In this document: in pieces, positions 10,955 to 22,346 of the stretch
How the letters are laid out: each line of letters starts with the position of its first letter
Numbering within the stretch: the stretch's first letter is position 1
Assembly (NCBI RefSeq): GCF_033439725.1
Contig: NW_026944383.1
Location: 2,976,001-3,040,000 of the forward strand
Direction of reading: 5' to 3'
Source: Neurospora tetraspora
Lineage: Eukaryota; Ascomycota; Sordariomycetes; Sordariales; Sordariaceae
Length of the DNA: 64,000 bases
The notes under the pieces: model-generated
What the model saw: only the letters and a program-made list of their open reading frames with translations
What the model was told of the DNA's origin: nothing
Databases searched by the model: none
Translations under genes and position numbers: made by a program

Positions 10955-13242
10955 ATGGCTGGCGATCCGAGCCAAAACGTGCACCAGGACTTGGTACGGT
11001 GCTCCTCGACAGCATCCCTTTACACTGCCATTGTTTTGTCCCTTGTTTGTTATTACAGACAGCTAACACACACTTCTCTGATAGCTTCCTCATGTTCACC
11101 TCCTCTCAACCTTCCGCTATGCTTTTCAGCCCAGGGTCGAACTACCAGAGGTCACAAAGTGGTTGACGGCCGCACCCAAGATCGCCCGCGACACGGCTCC
11201 ATTCTTTTGGACATACCTCGACGGCCCGAATGATGGGTCCATATACCTGACATGGCAGCCTTCTGCCCGTAGAGGCGTTGAGTTCTCTAGCGATGGATAC
11301 ATATGGTCGGGTCCTGAGATCTTCTACCATCAGCCTGCCGGGAATGGCTTGGTATGATACTCTTTCTGAGCTTGCGGCGTTGCTGGGCGTGAGAGCTAAC
11401 TTTAGGGAATAGGTGCTCGAGGCTTACATCCAACGATCGGGATTCAGGCCAGGGGAGCAGCACACGATACACTCTCGAAAACGGTTTCGCCTTGTTCCCG
11501 GCCCAGCGCCAGTGCCGAATGCACCACAGGTGGACCCTAACCTCTGGATTGTTCATTACGGACCAGCCGACAAACAGGACAGGATCCACGTACAGATGGT
11601 TTCCGTCAGCCCCCAGATGCAACAGATTATCAACTATCGCCAGCAGCTCTTCCAAATGGGCCAGATCGTCAAGAAGGAGTTCATGCTATCGGATCGTGTG
11701 AACTGGCCACAACTTCCCCTTCCCGGACGGGGTCAGTCGATGTATGCCCCGCCAATGCCGCCTCGCCACATTCCTCCGACAATGGCTTACCCTCCGCACC
11801 CGGGTGCGGTGGCCGGCTCATCCAAGCGCAGGGGTGGGCATGGACAGGCACCGGGAGCACATCCGAACCAGATGGCAGGAGGCCAGCTGCAAAGCTTGGA
11901 AGGTGCTTTCGATGACGAGGAGGATGTGTCTCGTGGCGACCTTTTCGACCACCTTACCCCACGCGAGGTGAGCATCGCTCGGTATCAACAAAATCACGAG
12001 TGGATGGAGGAAATCCTGTCTTCTCCCTACCAAATTGGCCAGATAGAAGTTTCCGACCTGGGACTGGGACGCAAAGGTGCGCTTGCCTCGCTGACAGAGG
12101 GTATTTTTGAAGCACAAAGCACCGAGGCGGTAGATCATGGGCCTAAGAAGCCTTATACAGGACACTTGGCCCCAGGGGTAGCAGATGAATTTCGCAAGCG
12201 TGTGTTGGAGAAAAACAAGGCCGACATGGAAGAGATTGCGCGGATGAAGGCCGACCACGAAAAGGCTCTAGCGAGCCTGAGAAAGAATGCGGCTATCATG
12301 CAAGCAGAACAAGAATTGCGTTTTGCGGTTCAAGAAACTGGTTCGGAAGCTTGGCGCCTTGAGGGACGTCTCGAAGATGACGAGGACGACAGTAGCCGGC
12401 AGGGTCAAAGGAACGCCAGAACATTTGAAGAGATTCTCGCCAGCGTTGAAAAGATTGTGGGGAAGCCTGCCACGGTTGTCCATGATGTTCACCGAGTTGA
12501 GGATGGTGGCTACCAAGAGTCAGCTCCTGAGCCAGAGCCCATCCTTTCACCGGTAGGACAGGCCCCTTCCATGTCTCGCCAGCCATCACAAGCCGGCTCT
12601 CAAGCTAGCGGTGCGATCATTGGTGATTCCGACATTGATATGGGAGGTACCGCAGCCGGCCTGCTTGACCAGATGAATACCGCCGGCGGTTTCTCGACAA
12701 CATCAACCCCTCTACCTCTGAATCTTTCGGCCAATCCTTCGAGTGCTGCCACTCCTTCAGCCCCCAACGTGGCCTCACCTCTACCACCTGCAACCAATCA
12801 GGGTGGGGATGACATTAGTATGGAGGACGCGAAGGTTGCAACATCTGCACCCGATCAAGTGCACGCTGCTTCTAACCCTTCAGGTGCCACAACTGCCTCC
12901 GTCCCCCAACCGCCGACGACAGCTGGTAACAGCGATGCTGTTGGCGTCCCTGCTCAGCAAATTACCCAACCCTCGAGTAAACCCGCATCAGCGGCGCCCA
13001 CCCCATCAGGCGAGGGTATTGACTTCAGCTCACTAGGCGATCTCGATACCGCCGGCGAGGCCCTCGCTGGCTACGACCCGCCCAGCGTTGGGCCAGGTGG
13101 CGACGATTTGGGAGATCTGAACATGGATATGGAGGACTCTGCGTTCGGGGATGCCTTCCACGGCGTCAGCCATAGTGCCGGTGCTGACCAGTCCTCTCCG
13201 GTGGCTGGGCTTGGTAGCGCCGGGAACACTCCACCTGTCTAG
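10955..13242 (+). CDS. ssr4: SWI/SNF and RSC chromatin-remodelling subunit Ssr4
   Basis: Three exons: 10955-10993, 11085-11351 and 11413-13242, giving 711 aa up to a TAG. Introns are 91 and 61 nt with GTACGG and GTATGA donors. The N-terminal 200 residues match the fungal Ssr4 N-terminal domain: LPEVTKWLTAAPKIARDTAP, then FFWTYLDGPNDGSIYLTWQP, then YIWSGPEIFYHQPAGNGLVL and NLWIVHYGPADKQDRI. Residues about 240-460 are charged and helical (FRKRVLEKNKADMEEIARMK), and the rest is Ser/Pro/Thr/Gln-rich. Ssr4 is a shared subunit of SWI/SNF and RSC in fission yeast and acts in the nucleus on nucleosomes. The frame does not really stop at 13242: it continues open for another 180 codons with three Myb/SANT-like repeats (next entry), so this TAG may not be the functional end. 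Confidence 0.9.
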
Positions 13243-13785
13243 GCGGCTACTGGTACCGACGCTTCCTCGCAATCAACACAACAAAGTCAGCAAAATTTAA
13301 ACAGACGAGATCCAAGTAATCCACTTCAATTTGGAGTTCAATACACCGAGGAGGACGATAAAGCCCTCATAAAAGCCTACTCCGAAGGGCGCGGCTATGC
13401 AGAGATCCAGAGGGATTTGTTTCCCTCCAGAACCCTTAGATCGTTACGTTCACGAATCCACCACCTCAAACGCTTGTGGACTAGCTGGCAAGACACGATT
13501 TTGCTCACCGCTCAGTCCGAAGGGCGTAGCATCGAAGATATCCAAAGTTCCCTTTTACCCTACAAAACCGTTGACGATTTGATGGAACGCCACAGTAAAC
13601 TAAGTGGCACAATGCCTCATCAAACTCAAATTTCATGGACTGTTGAGGAGGATAATCTCTTAGTCACCGCCAGAAGGGAAGGGCGCGGCTGGGTAGACAT
13701 TCGGCGCACATTACTTCCCCACAGGACTCCAAACGCAGTGAGAAAACGTCACGATAAACTGGTCAACTCAGAGGAGCCTCGTTAG
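13243..13785 (+). CDS. In-frame extension of ssr4: three Myb/SANT-like repeats
   Basis: 180 open codons in the same frame as ssr4 exon 3, separated from it only by the TAG at 13240-13242, and ending in TAG at 13783-13785. After a Gln-rich linker come three tandem repeats of about 45 aa: 13342-13473 (YTEEDDKALIKAYSEGRG), 13474-13608 (WTSWQDTILLTAQSEGRS) and 13633-13767 (WTVEEDNLLVTARREGRG). Each ends in an L-P-x-[RK]-T ... R-x-x-x-L pattern typical of Myb/SANT helices. There is no ATG in frame before the middle of repeat 2, so it is unlikely to be an independent gene. SANT domains occur in other remodeller subunits (Swi3, Ada2), which fits fusion to Ssr4. How the TAG is passed is unknown. A weak, frame-preserving 78-nt intron (13165-13242, donor GTCAGC) is one option. 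Read-through, nonsense mutation or sequencing error are others. Confidence 0.7.
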   Translation, partial: AATGTDASSQSTQQSQQNLNRRDPSNPLQFGVQYTEEDDKALIKAYSEGRGYAEIQRDLFPSRTLRSLRSRIHHLKRLWTSWQDTILLTAQSEGRSIEDIQSSLLPYKTVDDLMERHSKLSGTMPHQTQISWTVEEDNLLVTARREGRGWVDIRRTLLPHRTPNAVRKRHDKLVNSEEPR

Positions 13786-14639
13786 AGCGGAATGCCTTGC
13801 TCCTATCCTTCCACATAGCGCATGGGACGACCTAGTTCAGCCCGAATATTCAAACGGTGGTACAAGCGACCTGGTGTTGGACTTGGGCATGGTTTCGTTT
13901 TCTGGCGACTTGTTGAATAACGGTCATCCAGGATGTGGATACTTGATCATATCGGCGTGCGTCCGTGTTCGCTCATGTTGATAGAAACGCTGTGAGGATT
14001 GAGGCATGGGGAATCGGCACTAGGTAGTAGGGGAGTGTTTTATGAAAAGGGGGGGAAAAATTAATAACATGGTTTGGTACACATTAAGCCGTTCGTTGGC
14101 TGTTATGTGGTTCCGGGTTCTCGATTGGTTTATTGTAGTGTTTCGATCCTGTACCATTACCTCGCTTGCTGTGTTGGGTATGAGTATAAGATGTGTACCT
14201 TTAGATAAAGCTGGATTCCACGTTGCAATGGTGTGGGAACTGGAAAACATGATTTGTTAACGGTTATAGTTCAATATCAAGTTTTCTCTTCATCAGTTCT
14301 CAGCAGAGTACGTCCCATGCAAATAGAGCCTGGAGCGTTCAACAGGAGGCAAGAGTCAAAGCGGACTTGATACTCCTTCTAGAGCTAATCTCGAGTCCCA
14401 AACCAAACTCAATCAAAACATGAAAGTTAAAAGAAAAGGGGGGCACAATTACATACAGCTATGTTGAGTTTTGGTCACGTACAACAAGTAGTTCATGAAC
14501 CAAAATGCAGGAAAGCCAATACGTTCACACACGCGTATACATGATTCAAAGTGCAAAAATAAATCAAAACATGGGTCATGTAATTGTACCCCTTTTCCTT
14601 TTGACTGAGGTAGAAGACTGTCTAGTCTGCAATGGACTT

Positions 14640-15390
14640 GTGGCGTTGAGTGAGTACATAGGTGGCAAGTGGACTTTCACAATGTCAATGAAGCTTTGAT
14701 ATGGAGCAGAACTTTTAACTATGAGTGTGTTTGGGAGATTACAAGTACATAGAGGTAGACTTCTATATAATGTTCTTTCTGGAATTTGTAGCTGACGTTT
14801 AGTCCATCTTGTTCCTTGTCAACTACATAGTAGAAGGACATGTATACTGACTGGTCTGCGGTACGTGTACCCGCGGGCGTGAATGATTGAGGTTGGTCTT
14901 TGGTGCTATGTATGGCCTGGAATAGGTACCAACCCAAAGTAGACCTCCTTTGGAAAGAGAATAGGCATAGATAAATCACACCTATGTACCAAACCGTTAT
15001 CGCCTCCCGCGCTACGTGCAGTTGTGTCTCCTATTTCACTTAAAGTTGAAACCGAGGGGGGGGGGGGGGGGGGGGGGGGGACTGTCTTGTCTATATAATA
15101 CAACAGAGGGTTATGGTGTTAAGTGAGTGAGTGAGTGGCAAGGGGACTTTCACATGAGTGATCAATAGCTAATACTTCGATCAAGCGGACTGAGCTTTTG
15201 GTTATCTGAATGTGGGAGATCACCAAGTTAGGCTTTCAGATAACGTTCTGGAACTTCTTTGTTACACGTATGAGTAAGGTAGTCGCCATCGTGGTTTATA
15301 CTGCAAGGGGACTTTCGGATGACGTTCCGGAACTTTATATCACAAGGTACACGAGTACTGTAGTTGCCATCTTGATTGATTCTGTTTATT
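14640..15390 (+). repeat. Diverged direct repeats, two full and one partial
   Basis: A block beginning GTGAGT...GGCAAG-GGACTTTCACA and running on to GTTCT-GGAA occurs at about 14645-14795 and again at about 15118-15260. A third, shorter piece lies at about 15303-15365 (GCAAGGGGACTTTC ... GACGTTCCGGAACTT). The copies have diverged clearly. They do not resemble a coding sequence. Confidence 0.5.
15056..15080 (+). repeat. Homopolymer of 25 G
   Basis: An uninterrupted run of 25 guanines. Such a run can form G-quadruplex structures and is prone to length error in sequencing, so its exact length is doubtful. Confidence 0.85.
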
Positions 15391-15497
15391 TAGACTAACA
15401 CATAGTACTGGTACAAATGCTATACCTGTTGATGTGAGCAGGCTCCATGTCGCTTCTCGAATTCCATCCCAAGGTTCGCAGAGGATGTCGTGTTGTA

Positions 15498-15521
15498 TCG
15501 TGTCGTGTCGTGTCGTGTCGT
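15498..15521 (+). repeat. Pentanucleotide microsatellite (TGTCG)n
   Basis: About four to five head-to-tail copies of TGTCG, followed by one imperfect unit. Confidence 0.8.
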
Positions 15522-15985
15522 TGTCTTTCGTTGGAACAGACCTGAGGCGAACATCGCGTTTATCCCCAGGTCGTTTTCTGATACATGGTGACATATGGGT
15601 GGTTTGATACGCGTAGAAGTGAGGTGTTGCTAATTCAGGTAAGTCTGCGAAACCGCTCCCATCTCCATGGGCAGGTGAACAGAACATGTTCATGAGTGAC
15701 CAGCGGCTCAGGGCACGGATATATGGGCTCATAAGTGTTGCCAAAACCACCGAAACAAGGTATCATATCCATTTTGTTTTGACTTTTCGTCAAAGTTCAT
15801 TCGGCGGATTTCATTCAGTCGGCACTGCCTCTATGACACATTTTTACTTGTGTACTGTTTCGTGCAGTTTTCCCCTGCCGGACCGGCCCATTGTAACTGA
15901 TTTAACAAGCCCTCAAAGCAAAAACCGCGCCAGAAATGCCCAATTCCGAAAAGCCCCGACCCTTCAGCACTCCCATAGTCTGCAT

Positions 15986-16975
15986 TTAGAACTTGGCGAA
16001 CTGCTTGACGGACTTGCCGGTGCGGGGAAGGACGCGGAGAACGTTGAAGCGGACCTAGAAGCATATCGTGTCAGTCTTGCCGTGTAAAAAAAAAATGACC
16101 GGTTGATCGCTCGAAATGGCCTGACGCGTTTGGTGCTTCGCGCCAGGTTTCAGGGGTCGTCCTCGGCCTCTCGGGAGAGTTGATATCGGGATATGAACGT
16201 ACAGTCTTGGAAAGGGGACGGCACTGGCCAACGGTAACCTTGTCACCCTCCTCAACACGGAAAGCGGGGGAGACGTGGGCGGCGAGGTTCTTGTGGCGCT
16301 TCTCGTAACGGTTGTACTTGGGGATGAAGTGAAGGTACTCGCGACGGATGATGATGGTGCGGTGCATCTTGGTGGAAACGACGGTACCGGACAAGATACG
16401 GCCGCGGATGGAGACCTGGCCGGTGAAGGGGCACTTCTTGTCTGTAGTAGTAGGCAATTCACATCAGCCATTTGCTCCTCCTTCTCGTCTCGTTTCGTCT
16501 CGTCATATCGCCCTCTTCCTTGCCGTTACCGCTCGCTTGCTCGTGCTAGTGCTCTTGTTGTATTGTGTTGTGTGTTGTTCGTTTCGATATTTCGTGCTGT
16601 CGCATATTTTGTACTCGTCGGTTCGCATTTCGCAACAAAGCCGGCGGGCGGTCGAGGAAGAGTCGGGCTGATCTGATGGATGTTCGTTTCACGGGTTTTG
16701 ATGAAAACGTACCGATGTACTGGCCCTCAATGGCAGCAACGGGGGTACGGAAGCCCAGGCCGACGTCCTTGTACCATCTCCGGCCACCCTTACCCGGACG
16801 GGCAGACTTGACCTTGGTCTTGCTGTTGAGGAAGACTTGTGAAATCGAAGCTTGTCAGCGCGCCCAAATTCCCTATTGTCGTCTTTTCTCTTCAATTTCC
16901 TCCCAGGTGCAAAAACTCACTGTGAGGCTGCTTCTGGAAAGCGCGCTCGCTCTGCACGGTCAGTTCGGTAGCCAT
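15986..16975 (-). CDS. rps11: 40S ribosomal protein S11 (uS17)
   Basis: Small-subunit ribosomal protein. Four exons on the minus strand: 16921-16975, 16713-16835, 16203-16441 and 15986-16054, giving 161 aa with a TAA stop, close to the usual 155-160. Introns are 85, 271 and 148 nt. The first and third are placed by GTGAGT and GTACGT donors, and the second by GTACGT and a CAG acceptor. The sequence begins [18 protein letters not shown] and includes [18 protein letters not shown], the uS17 core [20 protein letters not shown] with [20 protein letters not shown], and ends [12 protein letters not shown]. It binds 16S/18S rRNA at the body of the 40S subunit. Three introns near both ends of the gene are typical of fungal ribosomal protein genes. 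It is divergent from spc7, with 738 bp between start codons. Confidence 0.96.
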
Positions 16976-17713
16976 CTTGCCGGTCGGGTAATGCCCAAGA
17001 TGGTGCTATGGTACGTGAGAGGTGAGGTTGGCAAGAAGGTCGAAATTCCACGGGACTCGCAATTTTGCCAGTTGGGGATATTTTTTGGGGCTTGAAATCC
17101 GAAAAGTGTGGAAGCGGCGGTGCAAAGCCACACTTGGGCCGCCTTGACCACCAGGCACCTCAGCCGGCACCGCAAAACTCTGCCCACTGAGGGGTGTCTT
17201 GGCGCTTGAACGTCTAGCAATCGCACCGCACCAGCCACAAGTTTAGCCCCATATGCCTTACGCGCTATCCACTTGCGGCTAGCCGATAGCGGGACATCTG
17301 AGAACACACCGCAGTCCGCAGTTACGACCACTGGAGTTGCCGGGCAGTTTGGGTCATGAAACAGCTCCCTGAGACTTAAGTTGTGTTTACGGCGCCCTTC
17401 ACCCCTGCCATTCGCGTGCTCGCAGTCGCCAAAGTAAACAGTCTGCCCCGCCGACGGGACCCTTGCGGCTGGAGGAGGCCTGGAAGGTCGGATCTGAATG
17501 AACCCAAAGATTGGGAATGTCGCATGCGCGCCGCCATCCAAGTCGCGTCCAATTAAGCAACCCCGGAAAAAGACGTGTAACCATACAATCACCTACCCAC
17601 ACTTCATCGATACTCGTGCGCCTCTTCATCTGACGCTCATGAACAACGGACACCATATACGAGACTCCAATTGAGAATTGGGAGAGCCAAACCCGTCAAC
17701 GGCAGTACTCGAC
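16976..17713. other. Divergent promoter region of rps11 and spc7
   Basis: 738 bp between two outward-facing start codons. It must hold both promoters. I see no clear TATA box or known ribosomal-protein element, and no gene. Confidence 0.55.
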
Positions 17714-20700
17714 ATGACGTCGCAACAAGATGTTACGCTTCCCCCGACGCGCATCCCGCGCAAATCGATAAGCGGCGGCTCACCGACGAAGAAGAGGGCA
17801 GAGAAGGACAATGCGACTGTTGATATCGGCGCTATGGGCGCTGGTCGCAAGAAGATGAGGAGTAAGAGCATGGGACCTGGTAGTCTTGATATTTTCAAGT
17901 CAGGCAATGGTAATCGCAGAGCCGTACGTCCACCAACACCCCTGAAGCCATCACCGTTGAATCTGTAGACATGATACTGATGGGTATTTTACTGTAGTCT
18001 TTGGCTGTACCATCACGACCGCCCCCAAGGTCGATTCTCAAACCGACTTCGCTCCCAGAAATTCCCACGTTCAAAACGTTCAAGTCGCGACAAGCCGGAA
18101 GCCAGGTCAGCGGCACCGATCAATCGACAAGCTCATTCGATAGCGGCGAGGGCGGGACCAAGGTGGCCGTACGCACTGAGGAGGAACAACAAGCAGCTGC
18201 CCGAGAGCGCGAGGAAAAGGAGCGGGCGCAGATCGAGAAGGACAACAACGAGCGAAGGGAAGCGCGCAGAAAGTCGCTTGCCAACAGGAGAGTGTCTTTC
18301 GCCGCCGAAGCCACCCTGCACACCTTTCACGAGATTGAACTTCCCCAAGATTCGACGACATCTACCGATACAACACGCCGCGCATCATCCTCGACCGCCG
18401 CTCCGTCCCCTGCCCCATCGACCTTGGAAACTTCTAAACCACCGTCCTCTCCCGAAAACGCCGAAGATGACACCATTGCATACGACTCCGACCTTGAGCA
18501 TGCCGATAGTGTCGCTGAGATTCAAGCGGAAGAGATGACAGGGTCAAGCGATGACTCGGATGTCGAGGACGGTACTATGATGACGGTTGAAGCAGAGGAG
18601 ATGACCTCGGCCTCTATAGCAACACCACGCTCGCATTTCAGCGCAGACTCGAGTGGGGACCTGGACGAGAACCTACGACTTGCAGCCCGAAGAGCTGTAA
18701 CCCAACGACTGGACGAAGACGAAGAGGTCATTGCTGGGTTCGCAGGATGGGGAAAGAAGAGCAATGTGCAGGGAAGCTCAAACCAAGGCAATGGCCAGAA
18801 CACCCGTTCCAATTTTACACAGGCCGATCAGGGATCGGACATGGACATGGATGCGGATATGGATATGACCACCGCCGTGGGTGGTATCATCCGACAGAAG
18901 AGTTCATCACCTGAGAGGGACGATGGCGATGACATGGACATGTCGATGGACGTTACCAGGGCAATAGGCGGAATAATCGCACAACCAATACCATCAAACG
19001 TTCAAGAACATACCGCTAGACCGGGTTCCAGATCGCTCGAGGATCCAACGCCGCTTGGTGACAGAACCATGGAGCTTACAACGGCAGTGGGAGGAATCCG
19101 ACGCAGCAGGTTTTCGGATGCGAGCCAGTTCGATACGGATGCTAATGAGGACATGTCGATGGAAATAACTACGGCAATCGGTGCGGTGTTGGGCGGGACC
19201 TCGTTCGGCAACGCTCCTCAGCAACCTCAGCCGACGACAAACACCGGGACGAATGACGAAGAAGACGACGCCTCGATGATGGATATGACCGTCAGTGTTG
19301 GTCAAATTCTACGTGACAGGCCCGTAAATGAGGCAAACGACACCCAAGCGATGGGCATCACAACGGCAGTGGGTGGCATCATCAAACCAACCCTACCTCC
19401 TCAGCAGGGCTCGACAAGCCAAACGATCACAGGGTCCACAGCTAAAGAGAATATCCGTCCTCTAACATCTACGGCTGTGATTCGAACTTCTCCTAAGCGG
19501 CGGAGATCGGCGGTTGTAGACGAGAATGGAAGCCCTGGTCTTGCTGCTTTTCAGAACAACGGTCTCCGCCAAAGTTTACCGCCTGCGAGTTCAGCGGCAG
19601 CGGGGAATCTGTCTAACGACGCACCAAGCTCGCCATTACAGAGTTCGCCATTGAGGAGCTCGCCTACCAGGATCCTGCCTACTCGAAGCTCTCCGGACAG
19701 GCGCCCTCTTGCAAGACAGCCCTCGCCAGGGAATGTTCCAGAGACACAGCTGGGTACTCCGGTTTCAAAACCTGCACCTAGAATGATTGGGAGCCGATCA
19801 AGTTCACCTATACGCACGGCTTCGCCCATGGTGAAAACCACACCGCTCAGCCTAAAATCGAAGCTCTTTCGCCAGGATCCCTCTACTGGGCTTAACACTC
19901 CACGCATTGTGTTGACACCACAGAACCGCCGCCTTTCTGGAGTTGGCGCTGATCGACCGGGATTGGGCTCGCCTAAAGTTGCAGAAATTATCGATCGCCG
20001 AGATTCCATCGGAGAGACAGCTCCCGACTTTGTTCCCAGTCAACCCGATGGCCAGCGTCGAGCCGTGGCCTTTGCGGACCCTCGAGTAATGGAAGCTGAG
20101 CTTGACAAAGAGAGGCGAGAGGAGGAAGAAAGAGAGAACAGTCGCCGGATCTTGGAGCGAGAAGCGGATGGGGAGCGAGATGCCACTGTCAATTTGATGG
20201 AGATGATTCAGGGGCTCACGCCCAAGAAAAAGCCTTTGCGTGGTCGAAAGAGCTTGGCCGTTGGAAGTGCAAGAGGCCTTTTGGGGAAGCGGCCCGTGGA
20301 GTTGGACCAGGATATTGATGAAGATACCCCAGAAAAGGATGGAGTAAAACGGTTGAAGGGACATCAAGGAAGTCCAGTCAAGAACATCAGGCTGCAGGCG
20401 CCTCCGTCTAAGGCCGAGACCACAACGGGCAGGGAGACCGTCTCTGAGTCTATTGACCAAACGAACAACAATACTGTCACACCAACTATACCCTCTTCGC
20501 CCACAAAAGCAATGACGCCCAAAAATCAGGGTCGTTTTAAGGATGTCGCGAATGACCAGCCTACAATTACCATGGATTTCGACCACACCGGCCCCATTGA
20601 TGAGAATGCGGTGCAACAAGATGACGACGGAGAGCGCATTCATCTGCAGGACTTCCTCAACATGACGAGTATTCGGTTTATGGAGCTCACTACGACTAAA

Positions 20701-22346
20701 CGAAGACACACTATTGCCCCAGGGGCCTCTCGAGACAGCACATCTGCGGAGGATAAGGATATCACCTTTGAGAGTTGCGTGGTGGCCGGTGCCTGTACGG
20801 TGCCTATGCTAGAATTGTACCAGCATGTAGGTCAACCTCACAAAACACAATATCATGTCCATTGCTAACCATCAAGCAGTCCTGTCGTGAACTGAAGAAG
20901 TACATCTCAGAGGGACGCCGCATTGTGCGCGATATCGAGACCGAGACCTTTGTGGAAAACCCGCCGTTGTTTAAGGAGTACATCTCGGCCACTCCGGAGC
21001 TCAAGCTCCTCATGGATAACCAGTTCAAGAACGTCAAGAGCCACGCGCGGCTACTGAGCAAGGCGATGTGGTACGAATGGCGCATGAAGCTACAAGAAGG
21101 ATTGAAAGAGGGGCTCTTCAAGATCTCAGAGGGGATGGACAAGGACGACGAGCTTCTAAGGAAGCAGCAGGAGCTCTTGTCATCAGTCCTTTCCGGTCTG
21201 ACCAAGCGGTACGGAGCCCTTGAGCGTGAGTTGGAAAATCTTGAGGCTGTCGAAAAGGAGCTTGAGGACTGCGACCCTGAGGACCTCGAGGCTGCCCGCG
21301 CGGAGCTTACAGAGCTTGACAAGGCCATTGCTGAGAAGAGCAAGAAGATTGAGGAGCTTCGCCAACAGGTTGAGGAATATCAGACGGGCGTCCAGTCCTT
21401 GGCTGATCAGAAGCAGCAGTGCTTGGACGAGATCACGGCGGCCGACAAGATTCGGGAGGAGTGCAGAGGGTGGAGCTCGATGGAGATCAGCTCACTTAAA
21501 GGTACGTGCTTGCATCATTGTGAAGGTCGAGGGACCGTTTCAGCAAATACTGACATATCAGCAGCTCGCGTCGACGAACTGGAGAAGAAATCCGGCTGGG
21601 CCATCAACAAAATCGAAGGCTCGGTGATGTTCACGACTTACAAGCGAGAAATCGAGCTCGCCTTCGACTTGGCCTCCTTCAAGGCACACAACAAGCAGAG
21701 ACCCGCCATCGAAATGCGATACATCGCAAACAAGCGCGAACGCAACGTCATTCCCTTGACTCCAGAAAGGAAATTCTTCATCGAATGCATCAGCAGTCAT
21801 CTCCAAGGCCTATCCCATTCCTCTCTTTCCGTCAACCGCTTACTCACCATCGTCAGCGACGCATGGGACAAAGCCAACACGGCAGCCGAGCAAATCCGGC
21901 TTCTCAATCTAACCTTTCCCACCAAAGTTACTCGAACATCCGACACAACCCTCGAGGTCCGCTCCTCGCTGCTTTTGGCACCTCTGCAAACCCGCGTCGA
22001 ATTTTGTCTAGCCCTGGATAAAATCTCCACCACCAAGAACAGCGACTCCTTCGAAGTAAAAGTCACACCAGACGCCAAGGTCATCTACGGCGAGCAGTTC
22101 ACCAAGTCCAAGCTGAATGACTTTCTTAAGAATAAGCTCGGGAAGCAAGTGCTTGGAAAGGTCGAACAACAGCAAGCCAGCGACAATAAAAAGAAGCAGT
22201 CACAGGAATGGAGTGAGGTCGTGTTGGAGTTGTACAAGCGGCTGCTGGCGAAGGGTGCCAAGGTGGGGCATGCGCAGACACAACAGGCGAATGGGAGTGC
22301 GAATACGACAAAGGGCCTGCAGGGCCAGGGGGTGGCGCTGAAGTAA
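17714..22346 (+). CDS. spc7: Kinetochore scaffold Spc7/KNL1 (KMN network)
   Basis: Four exons: 17714-17923, 17998-20826, 20880-21501 and 21565-22346, giving 1480 aa ending in TAA. Introns are 74, 53 and 63 nt. Spc7/KNL1 links the outer kinetochore to microtubules and to checkpoint proteins. Both protein phosphatase 1 docking motifs are visible: SILK at residues 82-85 and RVSF at 168-171. Residues about 358-530 carry six MELT-like motifs (MDMT, MDVT, MELT, MEIT, MDMT, MGIT), most followed by a V/I-G-x-I element. When phosphorylated by Mps1, such motifs recruit Bub3-Bub1. The C-terminal third is the Spc7 domain, from about residue 950 (NMTSIRFMELTTTKRRHT) through SCRELKKYISEGRRIVRDIE. A long coiled coil and a globular RWD-like end follow. 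The last acceptor is a tandem CAGCAG. Confidence 0.95.

Larger units (their letters stand above)
13786..15985. other. Intergenic, repeat-rich, between ssr4 and uS17
   Basis: No supported gene. It contains diverged direct repeats (14640-15390), a pure G tract (15056-15080) and a TGTCG microsatellite (15498-15521). The T/A-rich stretch at 14040-14300 probably includes the 3' flank of the ssr4 transcript. Confidence 0.5.

Noticed and set aside
13397-13582. ATG-led 61-codon frame overlapping the SANT repeats
   Set aside because: It is in another frame from the repeats, which alone show a conserved domain pattern.
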